A stretch of DNA of 64,000 nt from JAHECE01 sp963780675. GTDB taxonomy: Bacteria; Actinomycetota; Actinomycetes; Actinomycetales; JAHECE01. Within the stretch, counting starts at the first letter, position 1; every line of letters starts with the position of its first letter. The position numbers were made by a program, and so were the translations under genes. Positions 9,079 through 20,614 of this stretch are shown here, one piece after another. Below the pieces are notes generated by a model. It saw only the letters and a list, made by a program, of their open reading frames with translations. It ran no database searches and was not told the origin of the DNA. The DNA lies in contig CAWACR010000012.1 of assembly GCA_963780675.1 (NCBI GenBank), positions 1-64,000 on the forward strand. Reading direction: 5' to 3'.

Positions 9079-10694
9079 ACGCCCGCCGCCTGACCGGCAC
9101 CGTCCTCGGCGCCGCGTCGATGATCGCGGCGCTCACCGTGGCGAGCCGGATCGTCGGGTTCGGGCGCTGGTTGGCTCAGAACTACGCCGTCGGCGACACG
9201 GCGATCGGCGACGCCTACGCGACGGCCAACACGCTGCCGAACGTGCTGTACGAGGTGGCGGCCGGCGGGGCACTGGCGGGCGCCGTCGTCCCCCTGCTCG
9301 CCGGGGCCTTCGCGGCCCACCTGCGCAAGGACGTCGACCGGATCTCCTCGGCCCTGCTCACGTGGGCGCTCGCGATCCTCGTGCCCCTGGCGGCCGCCCT
9401 CGCCCTCCTCGCCGGGCCGATCGTCGAGGCGCTCCCGTCCAGTCCCGGGCTGGACGCCGAGGCGCAGGCCGCGCAGGTGGCCGCCGGGCAGTACTTCCTC
9501 GTGGTGTTCGCGCCCCAGATCGTCCTCTACGGCATCGGCGTCGTGCTGACGGGCGTGCTCCAGGCGCAGCAGAAGTTCTTCTTCCCGGCGTTCGCACCGC
9601 TGCTGTCGAGCATCGTGGTCATCACGGCCTACCTCGTCTTCGCCGCGACGGCCCAGGACCTGCAGTCCGATCCCGCGGCGCTCCCGGCCGAGGCGCTCCG
9701 GTGGCTCGCCTGGGGGACCACGGCGGGGGTCGCGGCCATGAGCCTGCCGCTCTTCATCCCGGTGCTGCGCTCGGGCGTTCGGCTGCGTCTCACGTTCCAG
9801 TTCCCGACCGGGGTGGGGGTACGCGCGCGAAATCTCGCCGGCGCCGGGCTCGGGGCGCTCTTCGCCCAGCAGCTCGCCGTCCTCGTGACGCTCGCGCTGG
9901 CGAAGGGGTCCGGGCCTCTGGGCACCTACAACGTGTTCCAGTACAGCCAGGCCGTCTACTTCCTCCCGTACGCCGTGCTCGCGGTCCCGCTCGCGACGGC
10001 CGTCTTCCCGAGGCTGTCGGCGCGCGCCTCCGCGTCCGACCACGCGGGCTACGCGCGGATGTCGGCGTGGTCGACGAGCGCCGTCCTCGTCGTCGCGGTC
10101 CTCGGCGCCGCGGCGCTCGTGGCCGTGGCGCCCGCGGTCCAGGTGGTGTTCACCACCTTCGGGCGGGGCGAGGTCCAGGGCATGACGGAGGCGCTGACCT
10201 GGATGGCGCCCGGCATCGTGGGGCTCGCGCTCATCTTCCACGTCTCCCGCGCGCTGTATGCGGTCGACCGCGGCAAGGCGGCCGTCGCGGCGACCGCCGC
10301 CGGCTGGCTGGCGGTTGCCGTCGCGTCGTTCGTGGCGGTCGAGCTCCTCGTCCCGCCGGGCGGCGACGGGCCGGCGGCGCTGACCGCGCTCTCGATCGGG
10401 AACACGGTGGGCATGACGATCGCCGGCGCGGGGCTCCTCTGGGCGCTGGCGAGGGCCTGTGGCAGCCTGCCGGGGCTCACGCGGTCCGCCGCGGTCGCGA
10501 CGGCCGGCGGACTCGTGGGCGCCCTGCTGGGGCGCTGGTGCGCGATCACGGTTCTCGACCTCGGCGGCGGCGGGGCCGACGCCGCGGTGATGGCGGGATT
10601 GCTGGGTGCCGCCGTCGCGGTCGGCGCGGTCGGTGGGGCAATGGCGGTGGGCGACCGAGGTGTCGTCCGGGGATGGAGGGGTGAGGGTGGCTGA
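9075..10694 (+). CDS. murJ: MurJ/MviN-family lipid II flippase
   Basis: 539 aa from GTG 9075, which overlaps the previous stop as GTGA. The reading frame stays open upstream, but those residues lack the family pattern. The N-terminus (ASMIAALTVASRIVGFGRW, then QNYAVGDT) and the motif NTLPNVLYEVAAGGALAGAVVP are MurJ hallmarks, and hydrophobicity supports about 14 membrane helices. MurJ moves lipid-linked peptidoglycan precursor across the membrane. The following glycosyltransferase overlaps it by 8 bases. Confidence 0.9.
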   Translation: MNARRLTGTVLGAASMIAALTVASRIVGFGRWLAQNYAVGDTAIGDAYATANTLPNVLYEVAAGGALAGAVVPLLAGAFAAHLRKDVDRISSALLTWALAILVPLAAALALLAGPIVEALPSSPGLDAEAQAAQVAAGQYFLVVFAPQIVLYGIGVVLTGVLQAQQKFFFPAFAPLLSSIVVITAYLVFAATAQDLQSDPAALPAEALRWLAWGTTAGVAAMSLPLFIPVLRSGVRLRLTFQFPTGVGVRARNLAGAGLGALFAQQLAVLVTLALAKGSGPLGTYNVFQYSQAVYFLPYAVLAVPLATAVFPRLSARASASDHAGYARMSAWSTSAVLVVAVLGAAALVAVAPAVQVVFTTFGRGEVQGMTEALTWMAPGIVGLALIFHVSRALYAVDRGKAAVAATAAGWLAVAVASFVAVELLVPPGGDGPAALTALSIGNTVGMTIAGAGLLWALARACGSLPGLTRSAAVATAGGLVGALLGRWCAITVLDLGGGGADAAVMAGLLGAAVAVGAVGGAMAVGDRGVVRGWRGEGG

Positions 10695-11796
10695 GAAGCG
10701 ACGGATCGTCCAGCTCTGCGGGTCGAGCGGCGGCGGCGTCGGGCGCCACGTGCGCGAGGTGGCCGCGGCGCTGGCGGAGACGGACGACGTCGTCCTCGCC
10801 GGGCCTGCGGCCGTGGTCGAGGACGTGGGCCGGCCGGTGCGGACCGTCGTCGTCGAGATCACGGACCGGCCGCGAGCGGGTGACCAGGCCGTGGTGCGCC
10901 AGCTGCGGGTGATCGCCGCGGGTGCCGACGTCGTGCACGCGCACGGGCTGCGGGCAGGCGCCCTGGCGGCCCTGGCGATCTCCTCGCTCGGCTCTCGCGA
11001 CCGGCGCCCCGCCCTGGTCGTCACCCTGCACAACCTGCCCGTCGGAGGTCCGCGGGTCCAGGCGGTCTCCTCGGTGCTCGAGCGTCTCGTGGCGGGCCGC
11101 GCGGACGCGGTGCTGGGCGTCAGCTCCGACCTCGTGGAGAGGGCGCGCAGCCGTGGCGCCGCCTACGCCGAGCGGGCGCTCGTCCCGGCGCCGCCGCGTC
11201 GCGAGGCGTCGCCGCTGGACGCGGACCGACGCCGAGAGGTCGGTCTCGACCCCGCCGAGGGCCCCCGCGCCCTCGTGCTCACCGTGGCGCGCCTGGCCCC
11301 CCAGAAGGGGCTCGACCTGTTGTGCGACGCCGCGGCCCTCCTGGCCACCGACGGCGCCGAGCCACCGGTCGTCTGGGCCGTGGCGGGGGACGGCCCGCTC
11401 GCTCCCGAGCTCGAGGAACGCATCGAGCGGGAGGCCCTCCCCGTTCGGCTCCTCGGCAGGCGCGAGGACGTGCCGGACCTCCTGGCCGCGGCCGACGTCG
11501 TCGTCAGCACGAGCTCGTGGGAGGGGCAGCCTCTCGGCATCCAGGAGGCGCTCGCCGTCGGTGCGCCCGTCGTGGCCACCGACGTGGGGGGGACGAGCGA
11601 GGTGACCGGGGACGCGGCCGTCCTGGTGCCGTTCGGCGACGCTCCGGCCCTGGCCGGTGCGATCCGGGCGCTCCTCGCGGATCCGGAGCGCCGCGCGGCG
11701 CTCTCGGCGGCCGCCCTGGCCCGTGCCGACGCACTGCCGCGACTGTCCGACGTGCGCGCTCAGCTCGAAGCGATCTACTCCCGGGTGCTAGGGTGA
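10687..11796 (+). CDS. GT4-family glycosyltransferase
   Basis: 369 aa. The GT-B fold is visible: N-terminal LCGSSGGGVGRHVREVAAAL, the central hinge LTVARLAPQKGLDLLCDAA, and the C-terminal donor site SSWEGQPLGIQEALAVGAPV with the usual E-x7-E pattern. GTG 10687 is chosen because GGAGGG lies 6 nt upstream; the GTG at 10681 would abut it. Its position directly after murJ suggests a cell-envelope glycan or glycolipid acceptor, but no acceptor can be read from sequence. Confidence 0.8.
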   Translation: MAEKRRIVQLCGSSGGGVGRHVREVAAALAETDDVVLAGPAAVVEDVGRPVRTVVVEITDRPRAGDQAVVRQLRVIAAGADVVHAHGLRAGALAALAISSLGSRDRRPALVVTLHNLPVGGPRVQAVSSVLERLVAGRADAVLGVSSDLVERARSRGAAYAERALVPAPPRREASPLDADRRREVGLDPAEGPRALVLTVARLAPQKGLDLLCDAAALLATDGAEPPVVWAVAGDGPLAPELEERIEREALPVRLLGRREDVPDLLAAADVVVSTSSWEGQPLGIQEALAVGAPVVATDVGGTSEVTGDAAVLVPFGDAPALAGAIRALLADPERRAALSAAALARADALPRLSDVRAQLEAIYSRVLG

Positions 11797-11802
11797 AAAT
11801 CC
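11789..11802 (+). promoter_or_regulatory. pyrG promoter, leaderless type
   Basis: TAGGGT at 11789-11794 is followed by 8 nt and then the GTG of pyrG, so a transcript would start at or next to the start codon. No Shine-Dalgarno sequence is present. Confidence 0.45.
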
Positions 11803-13520
<1,718 letters not shown>

Positions 13521-13524
<4 letters not shown>

Positions 13525-14169
13525 CGGGCGCCGTGCGGCCGGAGACCGAGGTCCCCGCCGTGCCCTCAGGACCTCCCCGCGCCCGCTCCGGTCGTCTCCT
13601 CCACGCTCATCCACGAGGGCCGGATCTGGGACCTGGCGAGCGACGAGGTGGACCTGGGCGACGGCGTCGTCGTGGTCCGCGAGTACATCCGCCACCCCGG
13701 GGCGGTGGCCGTGATCGCCCTCGACGACGACGAGCGGGTCCTCCTGCTGCGGCAGTACCGCCACCCGGTGCGCTCGCTCCTGTGGGAGCCGCCGGCGGGG
13801 CTCCTCGACGTCGAAGGAGAGGACCTCCGGGCGGCCGCCGAGCGGGAACTCATGGAGGAGGCCGACCTGCGCGCCGAGCGCTGGGACGTGCTCGTCGACT
13901 ACTACACGACGCCCGGTGGCTCCGACGAGCCGATCCGCGTCTTCCTCGCCCGGGGGCTGTCCCACGTTCCGCACCACGAGCGGCACGAGCGCGAGGACGA
14001 GGAGCGCGACATGGCGAGCGCCTGGGTGCCCCTCGACGAGGCGGTCTCCGCCGTGCTGGGAGGCCGGGTGCACAACCCGTCCGCGGTGGTCGGCATCCTC
14101 GCGGCCGCGCAGGCGCGGGCGCTCGGGTGGGCCACGCTGCGGCCGGTCGGCGCGCCCTGGCTGCGCTGA
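13521..14169 (+). pseudogene. NUDIX hydrolase (ADP-ribose pyrophosphatase type), one frame disruption
   Basis: The gene should start at GTG 13521 (GTGA overlap with pyrG) and read about 215 aa. The N-terminal frame (VTGAVRPETEVPAV) changes at ~13560-13570, probably by one extra C in GTGCCCTCAGG. It continues in the next frame as APVVSSTLIHEGRIWDLAS and YIRHPGAVAVIALDDD. The Nudix box ends in RELMEEADL, preceded by WEPPAGLLDVEGED. In-frame GTG 13648 would give only a truncated 173-aa product. The last 90 bp are duplicated exactly at the far end of the CRISPR array. Sequencing error or a real mutation cannot be separated here. Confidence 0.8.
14080..14169 (+). repeat. left copy of 90-bp direct repeat flanking the CRISPR-Cas island
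   Basis: The last 90 bases of the NUDIX gene including its TGA, identical over their full length to 30417-30506. Downstream sequence differs immediately (GGTTCC here, ACCGGT at the right copy). Confidence 0.95.
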
Positions 14170-14230
14170 GGTTCCCGACGCCGCTGCTCTGCGCGGCGTG
14201 AGCGACCATCGGCTCCCTTATTCGCATCCC

Positions 14231-14266
14231 CTGCCGATGTCGGTGGTGCGCGGCAGTATTCACGGC
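14231..14266 (+). promoter_or_regulatory. possible cas operon promoter
   Basis: CAGTAT at 14254-14259 lies 7 nt before ATG 14267, and CTGCCG lies 17 nt further upstream as a weak -35. No ribosome-binding site precedes the ATG, so a leaderless cas transcript is plausible. Matches to consensus are modest. Confidence 0.3.
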
Positions 14267-17197
14267 ATGAACGAAGCTGCCCTGTGGGTGTGGGCCAAGA
14301 GTGGAGTCGACGACCGCAAGGCCGTCGTGGATTGGCTGCCGTTGTGGCGCCACCTCGCAGACAGCGCGGAGATCGCCGGGCTTCTGTGGGATGAATGGCT
14401 GTCGCCGCAGTCGCGTCGCGTCGTCGTGGAAGCGGTCGGCGACGAGGGCTCTGCGCGTGCCCTCGTCCGATTCCTTGCGGGTGTTCACGACGTCGGTAAG
14501 GCGACGCCGGTCTTTCAGTCGAAGGTCCCTGTGCTCGCCGAGCAGCTCCGCGCGCACGGGTTGTCGCTCGGCATCGACGTATCGACGGAGGACAGGCGTC
14601 GGCTCCCACACGGTCTCGCGGGTCAGGTGCTGCTCGAGCAGCACCTGATGGACAGGGGGTGGGGGCGATCGGCAGCCCGCCAGCTCGGGGCGGTGATCGG
14701 CGGACACCACGGCATCCCTCCGGAGCTCCCTGAGGTGGAGGCGGCCGCCGCGCGGCCGGCGTTGCTCGGTGGGGGCCAATGGCGGGAGGTTCAGGCTCGC
14801 CTCATCTCGGATGCCGAAGGTCGTACCGAGGTGAACCTCGTGGGGCTACGGGAGCGCGACCTCGGGCAGCCGGCCGCCGTGATCGCGACCGGGCTCGTGA
14901 TCGTCGCCGACTGGCTCGCGAGCAACGCCTCTCTGTGCGCACTCGTCCCGATCGGTCGGCAGCCCGTGGATGAGCCCCATCGGGGTCGCAATGCCTGGGA
15001 GCGCATCCGGCTCCCGCGGCCGTGGATCGCGGTCGAGACGTGCATCGACGCGGACCGGCTCTTCGGGGAACGGTTCGTCTTCGGTGGCGAACCCGCGCCG
15101 GCGCGCCCGGTGCAACGCGCAGCACTGGACGTCGCCCGTGAGTGCGACGTCCCTGGGGTGGTGGTCATCGAGGCGCCGATGGGGGAGGGCAAGACCGAGG
15201 CGGCCCTGCTCGCTGTCGAGGCGCTGGCCGCGCGCTCCGGGGCATCAGGGTGCTTCGTCGCTCTCCCGACTCAGGCGACCACGAACGCGATGTTCGCCCG
15301 CGTCCTCGACGACTGGCTGCCGCGCCTCCCGGACGGCTCGTCGGAGGGTCGGCGTCACACCGTAGCCCTGGCACACGGCCGAGCGCTCCTTGATCGCCGC
15401 TTTCGCGCACTGCGCGACCAGCGGTCGTCGGGCATTCACCAGGACGACGGCCAGGTCGGCCCCGCCGGTGTCCCGACCGACCAGCAGACGGTTGACGCGT
15501 ACGTTCACTGGTGGATGCTCAACCGAAAGAAGTCACCTCTTGCCGATTTTGCCGTCGGGACGATTGATCAGCTTCTCTTCGCGGCATTGCAGGCTCGACA
15601 CCTGGCGCTGAGACATCTGGGTCTCGCCGGGAAGGTCGTCGTCATCGACGAGGTCCATGCTTACGACGCGTACATGTCGGTGTACCTGGATAGGGTGCTG
15701 GAATGGCTCGGCGCGTATGGGGTTTCCGTGGTGATGCTCTCGGCGACCCTTCCGGCGGCCGCGCGTGAGCGGCTCATGGGGGCATACCGGAAAGGCATTG
15801 CCGCGATGACGGCTCCGCCGGCGCTGTCAGACGAATCGATCATGCCGACATGGGACTCGGGGGAGATGCCGAGCCGATCGACTCCTCCCACACCCCGCAT
15901 GAGCTCCACGGCAACGCCCCCCTACCCAGCCGTGACCTCCCTGTCAGGAGGCGACCTGACCACGGTCGCAGTCGCCGGTTCCGCGCGCGGCACGTCCGTC
16001 GAGCTGGAGCTGCTGGACGACGGCGCCGACCAGCTCTCGTCCCTCCTCCGCGACGCGCTGAGCGAGGGAGGGTGTGCGCTCGTCGTCCGGAACACGGTGC
16101 AGCGCGCTCAGGACACCTTCGACCAGCTCGCCGAGGTCTTCGCGCCAGACGAGGTGAGCCTTCACCACTCGCGGTACCTCGCCTCGGATCGGGCGCGGAA
16201 CGATGCCTGGCTGACGGGGGCGTTCGGACCCCCCGGCAAGGGGCCGCGCCCCGATCGCCACGTGGTGGTCGCGACGCAGGTTGCGGAGCAGTCGCTGGAC
16301 GTCGACTTCGACCTGCTGGTGACCGATCTCGCGCCGATCGACCTCCTGCTGCAGCGCATCGGCCGGCTCCACCGGCACGAGCGGGTCCGGCCACAGCGGC
16401 TCCGACAGCCACGGTGTGCCGTCGTCGCCGAGGACTGGTCGAGCGTGCCGCCGAGGTTCGTTCCGGGCGCCGAAAAGGTCTACGACCGCTTCACGCTCCT
16501 TCAGAGCTCGAGACTGGTCGACGACCGCGCGACGAACGCGCGGCCGCTCATGCTCCCCGATGACATCGCCGGCCTGGTCGCTGCCGCGTACGGCCCGGTC
16601 CTGCCTGACCAGGAACCATGGCATCACCTCGTGGCAGAGGCGCGCGCCGGCTGGGAGCGCACCCGGCTGGTCGTTGAGGCGCGGGCTCGGACCTTCCGCC
16701 TCGCGGCGCCGGAGGCCGGCATGAGCTGCCTCAACGGGTGGCTGGGCCGGACCGTCGGCGAGGCCGACGACTCCGTCCAGGGTCTGGCGCAGGTGCGTGA
16801 CTCCGACGACTCGATCGAGGTCCTCGTGCTGGTGCGCGACCGCGACGGAATGGTCGTGCTGCCCGGGTGGCTCCCGGAGACGAGGGCGGGCGAGGCGCTC
16901 CCGCTCGACAGCGAGCCGGACGCCGACCTGGCGCGCGCCATCGCCGGCTGTGCGGTCCGGTTGCCGGCGGCGTTGTGTCGGGGGTCGAGGGGTGACGCCC
17001 TCCTTACGGCGCTCGGTCAGGGCTTCCTTCTCGCCTGGCAACGAGTCCCCGAGCTCCGAGGCCAGTTGCTTCTCGTGCTGGACGGCGACGGCGACGGCGG
17101 TGCGTCGGCCACGCTGGCCGGGGTGCGCGTGCGCTATCACCCGACCACGGGGCTCGCGACCACGGTCACCGACCGAGTCCTGAAGGAGGCTTCGTGA
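14267..17197 (+). CDS. cas3: Cas3 nuclease-helicase, type I-E
   Basis: 976 aa. HD nuclease domain: H29 (WRHL) and H74-D75 (HDVGK). SF2 helicase: Walker A APMGEGKT at ~303-310, DEVH at ~461, SATLP (motif III), and VATQVAEQSLDVDFD with QRIGRLHRH at ~696. The C-terminal domain follows. Cas3 is recruited to Cascade R-loops and degrades target DNA 3'-5'. ATG 14267 gives the family N-terminus MNEAALWVWAKS; GTG 14198 and ATG 14237 are in-frame upstream alternatives without family similarity. All catalytic motifs are intact. It is the first gene of an eight-gene cas operon. Confidence 0.95.
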   Translation: MNEAALWVWAKSGVDDRKAVVDWLPLWRHLADSAEIAGLLWDEWLSPQSRRVVVEAVGDEGSARALVRFLAGVHDVGKATPVFQSKVPVLAEQLRAHGLSLGIDVSTEDRRRLPHGLAGQVLLEQHLMDRGWGRSAARQLGAVIGGHHGIPPELPEVEAAAARPALLGGGQWREVQARLISDAEGRTEVNLVGLRERDLGQPAAVIATGLVIVADWLASNASLCALVPIGRQPVDEPHRGRNAWERIRLPRPWIAVETCIDADRLFGERFVFGGEPAPARPVQRAALDVARECDVPGVVVIEAPMGEGKTEAALLAVEALAARSGASGCFVALPTQATTNAMFARVLDDWLPRLPDGSSEGRRHTVALAHGRALLDRRFRALRDQRSSGIHQDDGQVGPAGVPTDQQTVDAYVHWWMLNRKKSPLADFAVGTIDQLLFAALQARHLALRHLGLAGKVVVIDEVHAYDAYMSVYLDRVLEWLGAYGVSVVMLSATLPAAARERLMGAYRKGIAAMTAPPALSDESIMPTWDSGEMPSRSTPPTPRMSSTATPPYPAVTSLSGGDLTTVAVAGSARGTSVELELLDDGADQLSSLLRDALSEGGCALVVRNTVQRAQDTFDQLAEVFAPDEVSLHHSRYLASDRARNDAWLTGAFGPPGKGPRPDRHVVVATQVAEQSLDVDFDLLVTDLAPIDLLLQRIGRLHRHERVRPQRLRQPRCAVVAEDWSSVPPRFVPGAEKVYDRFTLLQSSRLVDDRATNARPLMLPDDIAGLVAAAYGPVLPDQEPWHHLVAEARAGWERTRLVVEARARTFRLAAPEAGMSCLNGWLGRTVGEADDSVQGLAQVRDSDDSIEVLVLVRDRDGMVVLPGWLPETRAGEALPLDSEPDADLARAIAGCAVRLPAALCRGSRGDALLTALGQGFLLAWQRVPELRGQLLLVLDGDGDGGASATLAGVRVRYHPTTGLATTVTDRVLKEAS

Positions 17198-18831
17198 CGA
17201 TCTCCGACGCAAATCTCGTCGATCTGCCGTGGATCACGGTGCTCGGTGCCGGTGGTCAGACCGACGAGGTGAGTTTGACCGACGCGTTCGCGCGCGCCGA
17301 GCACATCACTCAGATCGTCGGCGAGCTACCGACGCAGGGGCTCGCCATCCTGCGACTGATGCTGGCCATCCTCCACCGCGCCTCCGGCGGGCCCGCTGAC
17401 CTGCGTCGATGGACCGGCATGCGGCAGAGCTGGCCTGCGGTCGCCGGAGGTGTGGAGTCTTACCTTCGACGATTCCACGACCGCTTCGACCTGCGGCATC
17501 CGAGCGAGCCCTTCTTCCAGGTCGCGGACCTGCGGACGGCCTCCGGGGGTGTCTCGGGTCTTGAGAAGCTCATCGCCGACGTGCCCAACGGCGCACCGTT
17601 CCAGACCACGCGCCTCGGACGAGGGATCGAGCGGATCTCGTGGGCGGAAGCCGCGCGGTGGCTCGTGCACGTCCAGGCGTTCGACCCGTCGGGGATCCGA
17701 TCCGGCGCCGTCGGTGACCCGCGCATCAAGGGCGGAAAGGGCTATCCCATCGGACCCGGGTGGTGTGGCCAGATCGGTGCTGTCCATGTCACCGGGGACA
17801 CGCTGGCCGAGACCCTCATGCTCAACCTCGTGGTCCCCGGTGCCGGAGTCGACGTCGAGACCGGCCCGGCCGACATCCCGCCGTGGGAGCGGGCGCCGCT
17901 GGACCAGCGACCCGATCCGGGGAACGGCGGCGAGCCGCGGGGCATCGTCGACGTCTACACCTGGCAAGCCCGACGCGTCCGGCTCGTGGGTGACGACGAC
18001 GGCGTCACCGGCGTGGTCCTGGCGCAGGGCGACCGGCTGACGCCGCAGAACCGGATCCGGGTCGAGCCGCTGACGGGTTGGCGCTTCTCCGAGCCGCAGA
18101 CGAAGAAGTTCCGGCAGACCACGTACATGCCGCGCGTGCACGACCCCGAACGCGCCCTCTGGCGCGGCCTGAACGGGCTGATCAGCCAGACCGAGGAGTC
18201 CTCGGTCGCGGGAGTCAAGCGCTACCTCCAGCCGGCCGTGCTGCTGTGGCTGGCCCGGCTGCGCCATGAAGGACTCGTGACGCAGCGACTCGTCCGGCTT
18301 CACGCCGTCGGCTACACCTACGGCCCGCAGCAGTCGACGTTCGCAGAGATGGTGGACGACTCCGTCGTCGTGCCCGTGGCGCTGCTCGTCAACGCGACCG
18401 TGGGGCAGGCCGCGCTCGACGCGGTGGAGAGCGCGGAGCGGGCTGCCGGTGAGCTCGGCCGGTTCGCGCGCAACCTCGCGCTCGCGGCCGGTGCCTCGGA
18501 TGAGTCCGAGGGCTACCGGGAGCGAGCCAGGGCTGCTGCGTACGCCACGGTCGACGGGCCGTTCCGGGCCTGGCTGGCGACGCTCGACGACGGCGTCGAT
18601 GTCCGGCAGTCGCTGACCTCGTGGGAGTCGGAGGTCCTGCGGGTGGTGCGAAGGCTGGGGCAGCGCGAGGTGGAGCGGGCCGCGACGGCGGCGTGGCGAG
18701 GCCGCTCGGTCTCGGGTCGGCACGTCGACGTCGGCCAGGCGGAAGCGTGGTTCCGCACCGGGCTCGCCAAGGTCCTACCCCTCGCCCACGCATCGGGTGA
18801 GCTGGCACGAGAGCCGGAGGTGGTGTCATGA
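17194..18831 (+). CDS. casA: Cse1/CasA (Cas8e), Cascade large subunit
   Basis: 545 aa, GTG overlapping cas3. The family N-terminus NLVDLPWITVLGAGG is clear, with the conserved HPSEPFFQVADLRTA segment and a helical C-terminal bundle. In Cascade this subunit recognises the PAM and recruits Cas3. Length is in the normal range. Sequence of the L1 loop and PAM-contacting residues cannot be judged without alignment. Confidence 0.93.
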   Translation: MTISDANLVDLPWITVLGAGGQTDEVSLTDAFARAEHITQIVGELPTQGLAILRLMLAILHRASGGPADLRRWTGMRQSWPAVAGGVESYLRRFHDRFDLRHPSEPFFQVADLRTASGGVSGLEKLIADVPNGAPFQTTRLGRGIERISWAEAARWLVHVQAFDPSGIRSGAVGDPRIKGGKGYPIGPGWCGQIGAVHVTGDTLAETLMLNLVVPGAGVDVETGPADIPPWERAPLDQRPDPGNGGEPRGIVDVYTWQARRVRLVGDDDGVTGVVLAQGDRLTPQNRIRVEPLTGWRFSEPQTKKFRQTTYMPRVHDPERALWRGLNGLISQTEESSVAGVKRYLQPAVLLWLARLRHEGLVTQRLVRLHAVGYTYGPQQSTFAEMVDDSVVVPVALLVNATVGQAALDAVESAERAAGELGRFARNLALAAGASDESEGYRERARAAAYATVDGPFRAWLATLDDGVDVRQSLTSWESEVLRVVRRLGQREVERAATAAWRGRSVSGRHVDVGQAEAWFRTGLAKVLPLAHASGELAREPEVVS

Positions 18832-19493
18832 GCGACCCGTCGACGCGTCGAGCGTCACGTTCGGCCGCGGTCGAGACCTACGTGGACCGCAGGGTGGGCG
18901 CACTCGTCCATACGTCGGGTTCACCGGGCACGAGAGCAACGCTTGCGCGGCTCCGGGGTGCGGTCGGCCGCGCGCCGGGAACCGTCCCGGAGGTGTGGTC
19001 GGTGACCATCGACGGCGCCCCTGGACACGCGCGAGGCGACGAGCCGACGCCTGAGGAGCGGGCGATCCACCTGGCCATGACGCTCTTCGCGGTCCATCAG
19101 CAGTCTCGCAGCCGGCCGATGCACGTCCAGGGCCGGGGTCTGGGGCACGCCGTCCGGCTGCTCGAACGTGCGCGCGGTGAGCACGACACCGGCGTCTCCC
19201 CGGTCCGTCGACGCTTCGATGCTCTCGCGACGGCGTCCTCGTTGGACGAGGCCGCGCACCACCTGCGAGGCCTCGTGGGCCAGCTGCGCAGCACCGAGGA
19301 CGGCATCGGGCTCGACTACGGAGCGCTCGCCGCGGACCTCCTCGACCTCCAGGTCCCCACGCGGGCGGCCGCGGTTCGCCTGAGGTGGGCACGTCAGTAC
19401 TACCGCCTGGCGGAGCGCAGCGACGCGACGTCGAGTGACGAGCAGACCGGCCCGGACGGGGCCGCCGAACCCGGTGAGGAGACACCCCAATGA
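18828..19493 (+). CDS. casB: Cse2/CasB (Cas11e), Cascade small subunit
   Basis: 221 aa, ATGA overlap with cse1. It is mainly helical and basic; EERAIHLAMTLFAVHQQSRSR and RRRFDALATASSLDEAAHHL are typical of Cse2. The C-terminal region contains RLRWARQYYRL. Two copies form the belly of Cascade and stabilise the displaced strand. A short acidic tail after ~200 is not part of the usual core. Confidence 0.9.
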   Translation: MSDPSTRRASRSAAVETYVDRRVGALVHTSGSPGTRATLARLRGAVGRAPGTVPEVWSVTIDGAPGHARGDEPTPEERAIHLAMTLFAVHQQSRSRPMHVQGRGLGHAVRLLERARGEHDTGVSPVRRRFDALATASSLDEAAHHLRGLVGQLRSTEDGIGLDYGALAADLLDLQVPTRAAAVRLRWARQYYRLAERSDATSSDEQTGPDGAAEPGEETPQ

Positions 19494-20614
19494 CCCGAAC
19501 GTTCATCGACATCCACGTCCTCCAGACGGTGCCTCCGAGCAACATGAACCGCGACGACACGGGGAGCCCGAAGACCGCCGTGTACGGCGGTGTGCGCCGG
19601 GCGCGCGTCTCGAGCCAGGCATGGAAGCGCGCGACGCGACTCGACTTCCAGCGCACGCTCGACGGGCACGACCTCGGCGTCCGGACCAAGCGGGTCGTCG
19701 AGCTCGTCGCCGAGGAGATCGCCCGCCAGGCAGGCGAGATCGACGAGGAGGCCAGGGCGCGAGAGGCTGCGGCGGTGCTGAAGGCGGCACGGATCAAGCT
19801 CCAGCCGGCGCGGAAGAAGGACGCTCCCGACGAGTCGGGGTACCTGATCCTCCTCTCGCGGCTGCAGATCGAGGCGCTCGCTGCGCTCGCCGTCGAGTCG
19901 GTGCGCACGGGCAACGCGCCCGAAACAGCCGCCGCGCTCGCCGTCGTCAAGGACAAGAACTCCGTCGACCTCGCGCTGTTCGGCCGGATGGTCGCGGACG
20001 TGACCGACCTCAATGTCGACGCCGCCGCGCAGGTAGCCCATGCCATCTCCGTCCACCCCGTGGAGACGGAGTACGACTACTTCACTGCGGTGGACGACCA
20101 CAAGCGCGAGGACTCCGAGGAGGACGCCGGCGCCGGGATGATCGGGACCGTGGAGTTCAACTCCTCGACCATGTACCGGTACGCCACGGTCGACGTCGCG
20201 CAGCTTACGAAGAACCTGGGCGACCCCGTCGCGGTCCGGCGTGGTGTCGAGGCGTTCCTTCGCTCCTTCGTCCGGTCGCTGCCTACCGGCAAGCAGAACA
20301 CCTTCGCGAATCGCACGCTCCCCGATGCGGTGGTGGTGGCCGTCAGACACGACCAGCCCGTCAACCTTGTAGGAGCGTTCGAGAGCCCAGTCTCGTCCGA
20401 CGGATCGGGGACCGTCGAGGCTGCGGCGCGCGCTCTCGCCGCCTACGCGCAGGAGATCGGCGAGGCGTACGGCGACAGCCCGGTGCGGAGCTGGGTGGTC
20501 GGTGTCGGGGCGAGGACGTCGGCGCTCGACTCTCTCGGTGAGCGCACCTCGTTCGACGCGCTCGTGCCCGCCGTCGGCGAGGTCGTCGCGGCTCGGTTGG
20601 CGCCGGTTCCGTGA
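19490..20614 (+). CDS. casC: Cas7e/CasC, Cascade backbone
   Basis: 374 aa, ATGA overlap. The family start FIDIHVLQTVPPSNMNRD is followed by GSPKTAVYGGVRRARVSSQ, then AWKRATR. Later hallmarks are FNSSTMYRYATVDV and LPTGKQNTFANRTLPDAV. Six copies wrap the crRNA spacer in Cascade. Length and motif order are standard. Confidence 0.95.
   Translation: MTRTFIDIHVLQTVPPSNMNRDDTGSPKTAVYGGVRRARVSSQAWKRATRLDFQRTLDGHDLGVRTKRVVELVAEEIARQAGEIDEEARAREAAAVLKAARIKLQPARKKDAPDESGYLILLSRLQIEALAALAVESVRTGNAPETAAALAVVKDKNSVDLALFGRMVADVTDLNVDAAAQVAHAISVHPVETEYDYFTAVDDHKREDSEEDAGAGMIGTVEFNSSTMYRYATVDVAQLTKNLGDPVAVRRGVEAFLRSFVRSLPTGKQNTFANRTLPDAVVVAVRHDQPVNLVGAFESPVSSDGSGTVEAAARALAAYAQEIGEAYGDSPVRSWVVGVGARTSALDSLGERTSFDALVPAVGEVVAARLAPVP

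Noticed and set aside
13916..14266. Upstream extension of cas3 to GTG 14198 or further
   Set aside because: The extra residues overlap or follow the NUDIX 3' end and do not resemble the Cas3 N-terminus, which begins at ATG 14267.
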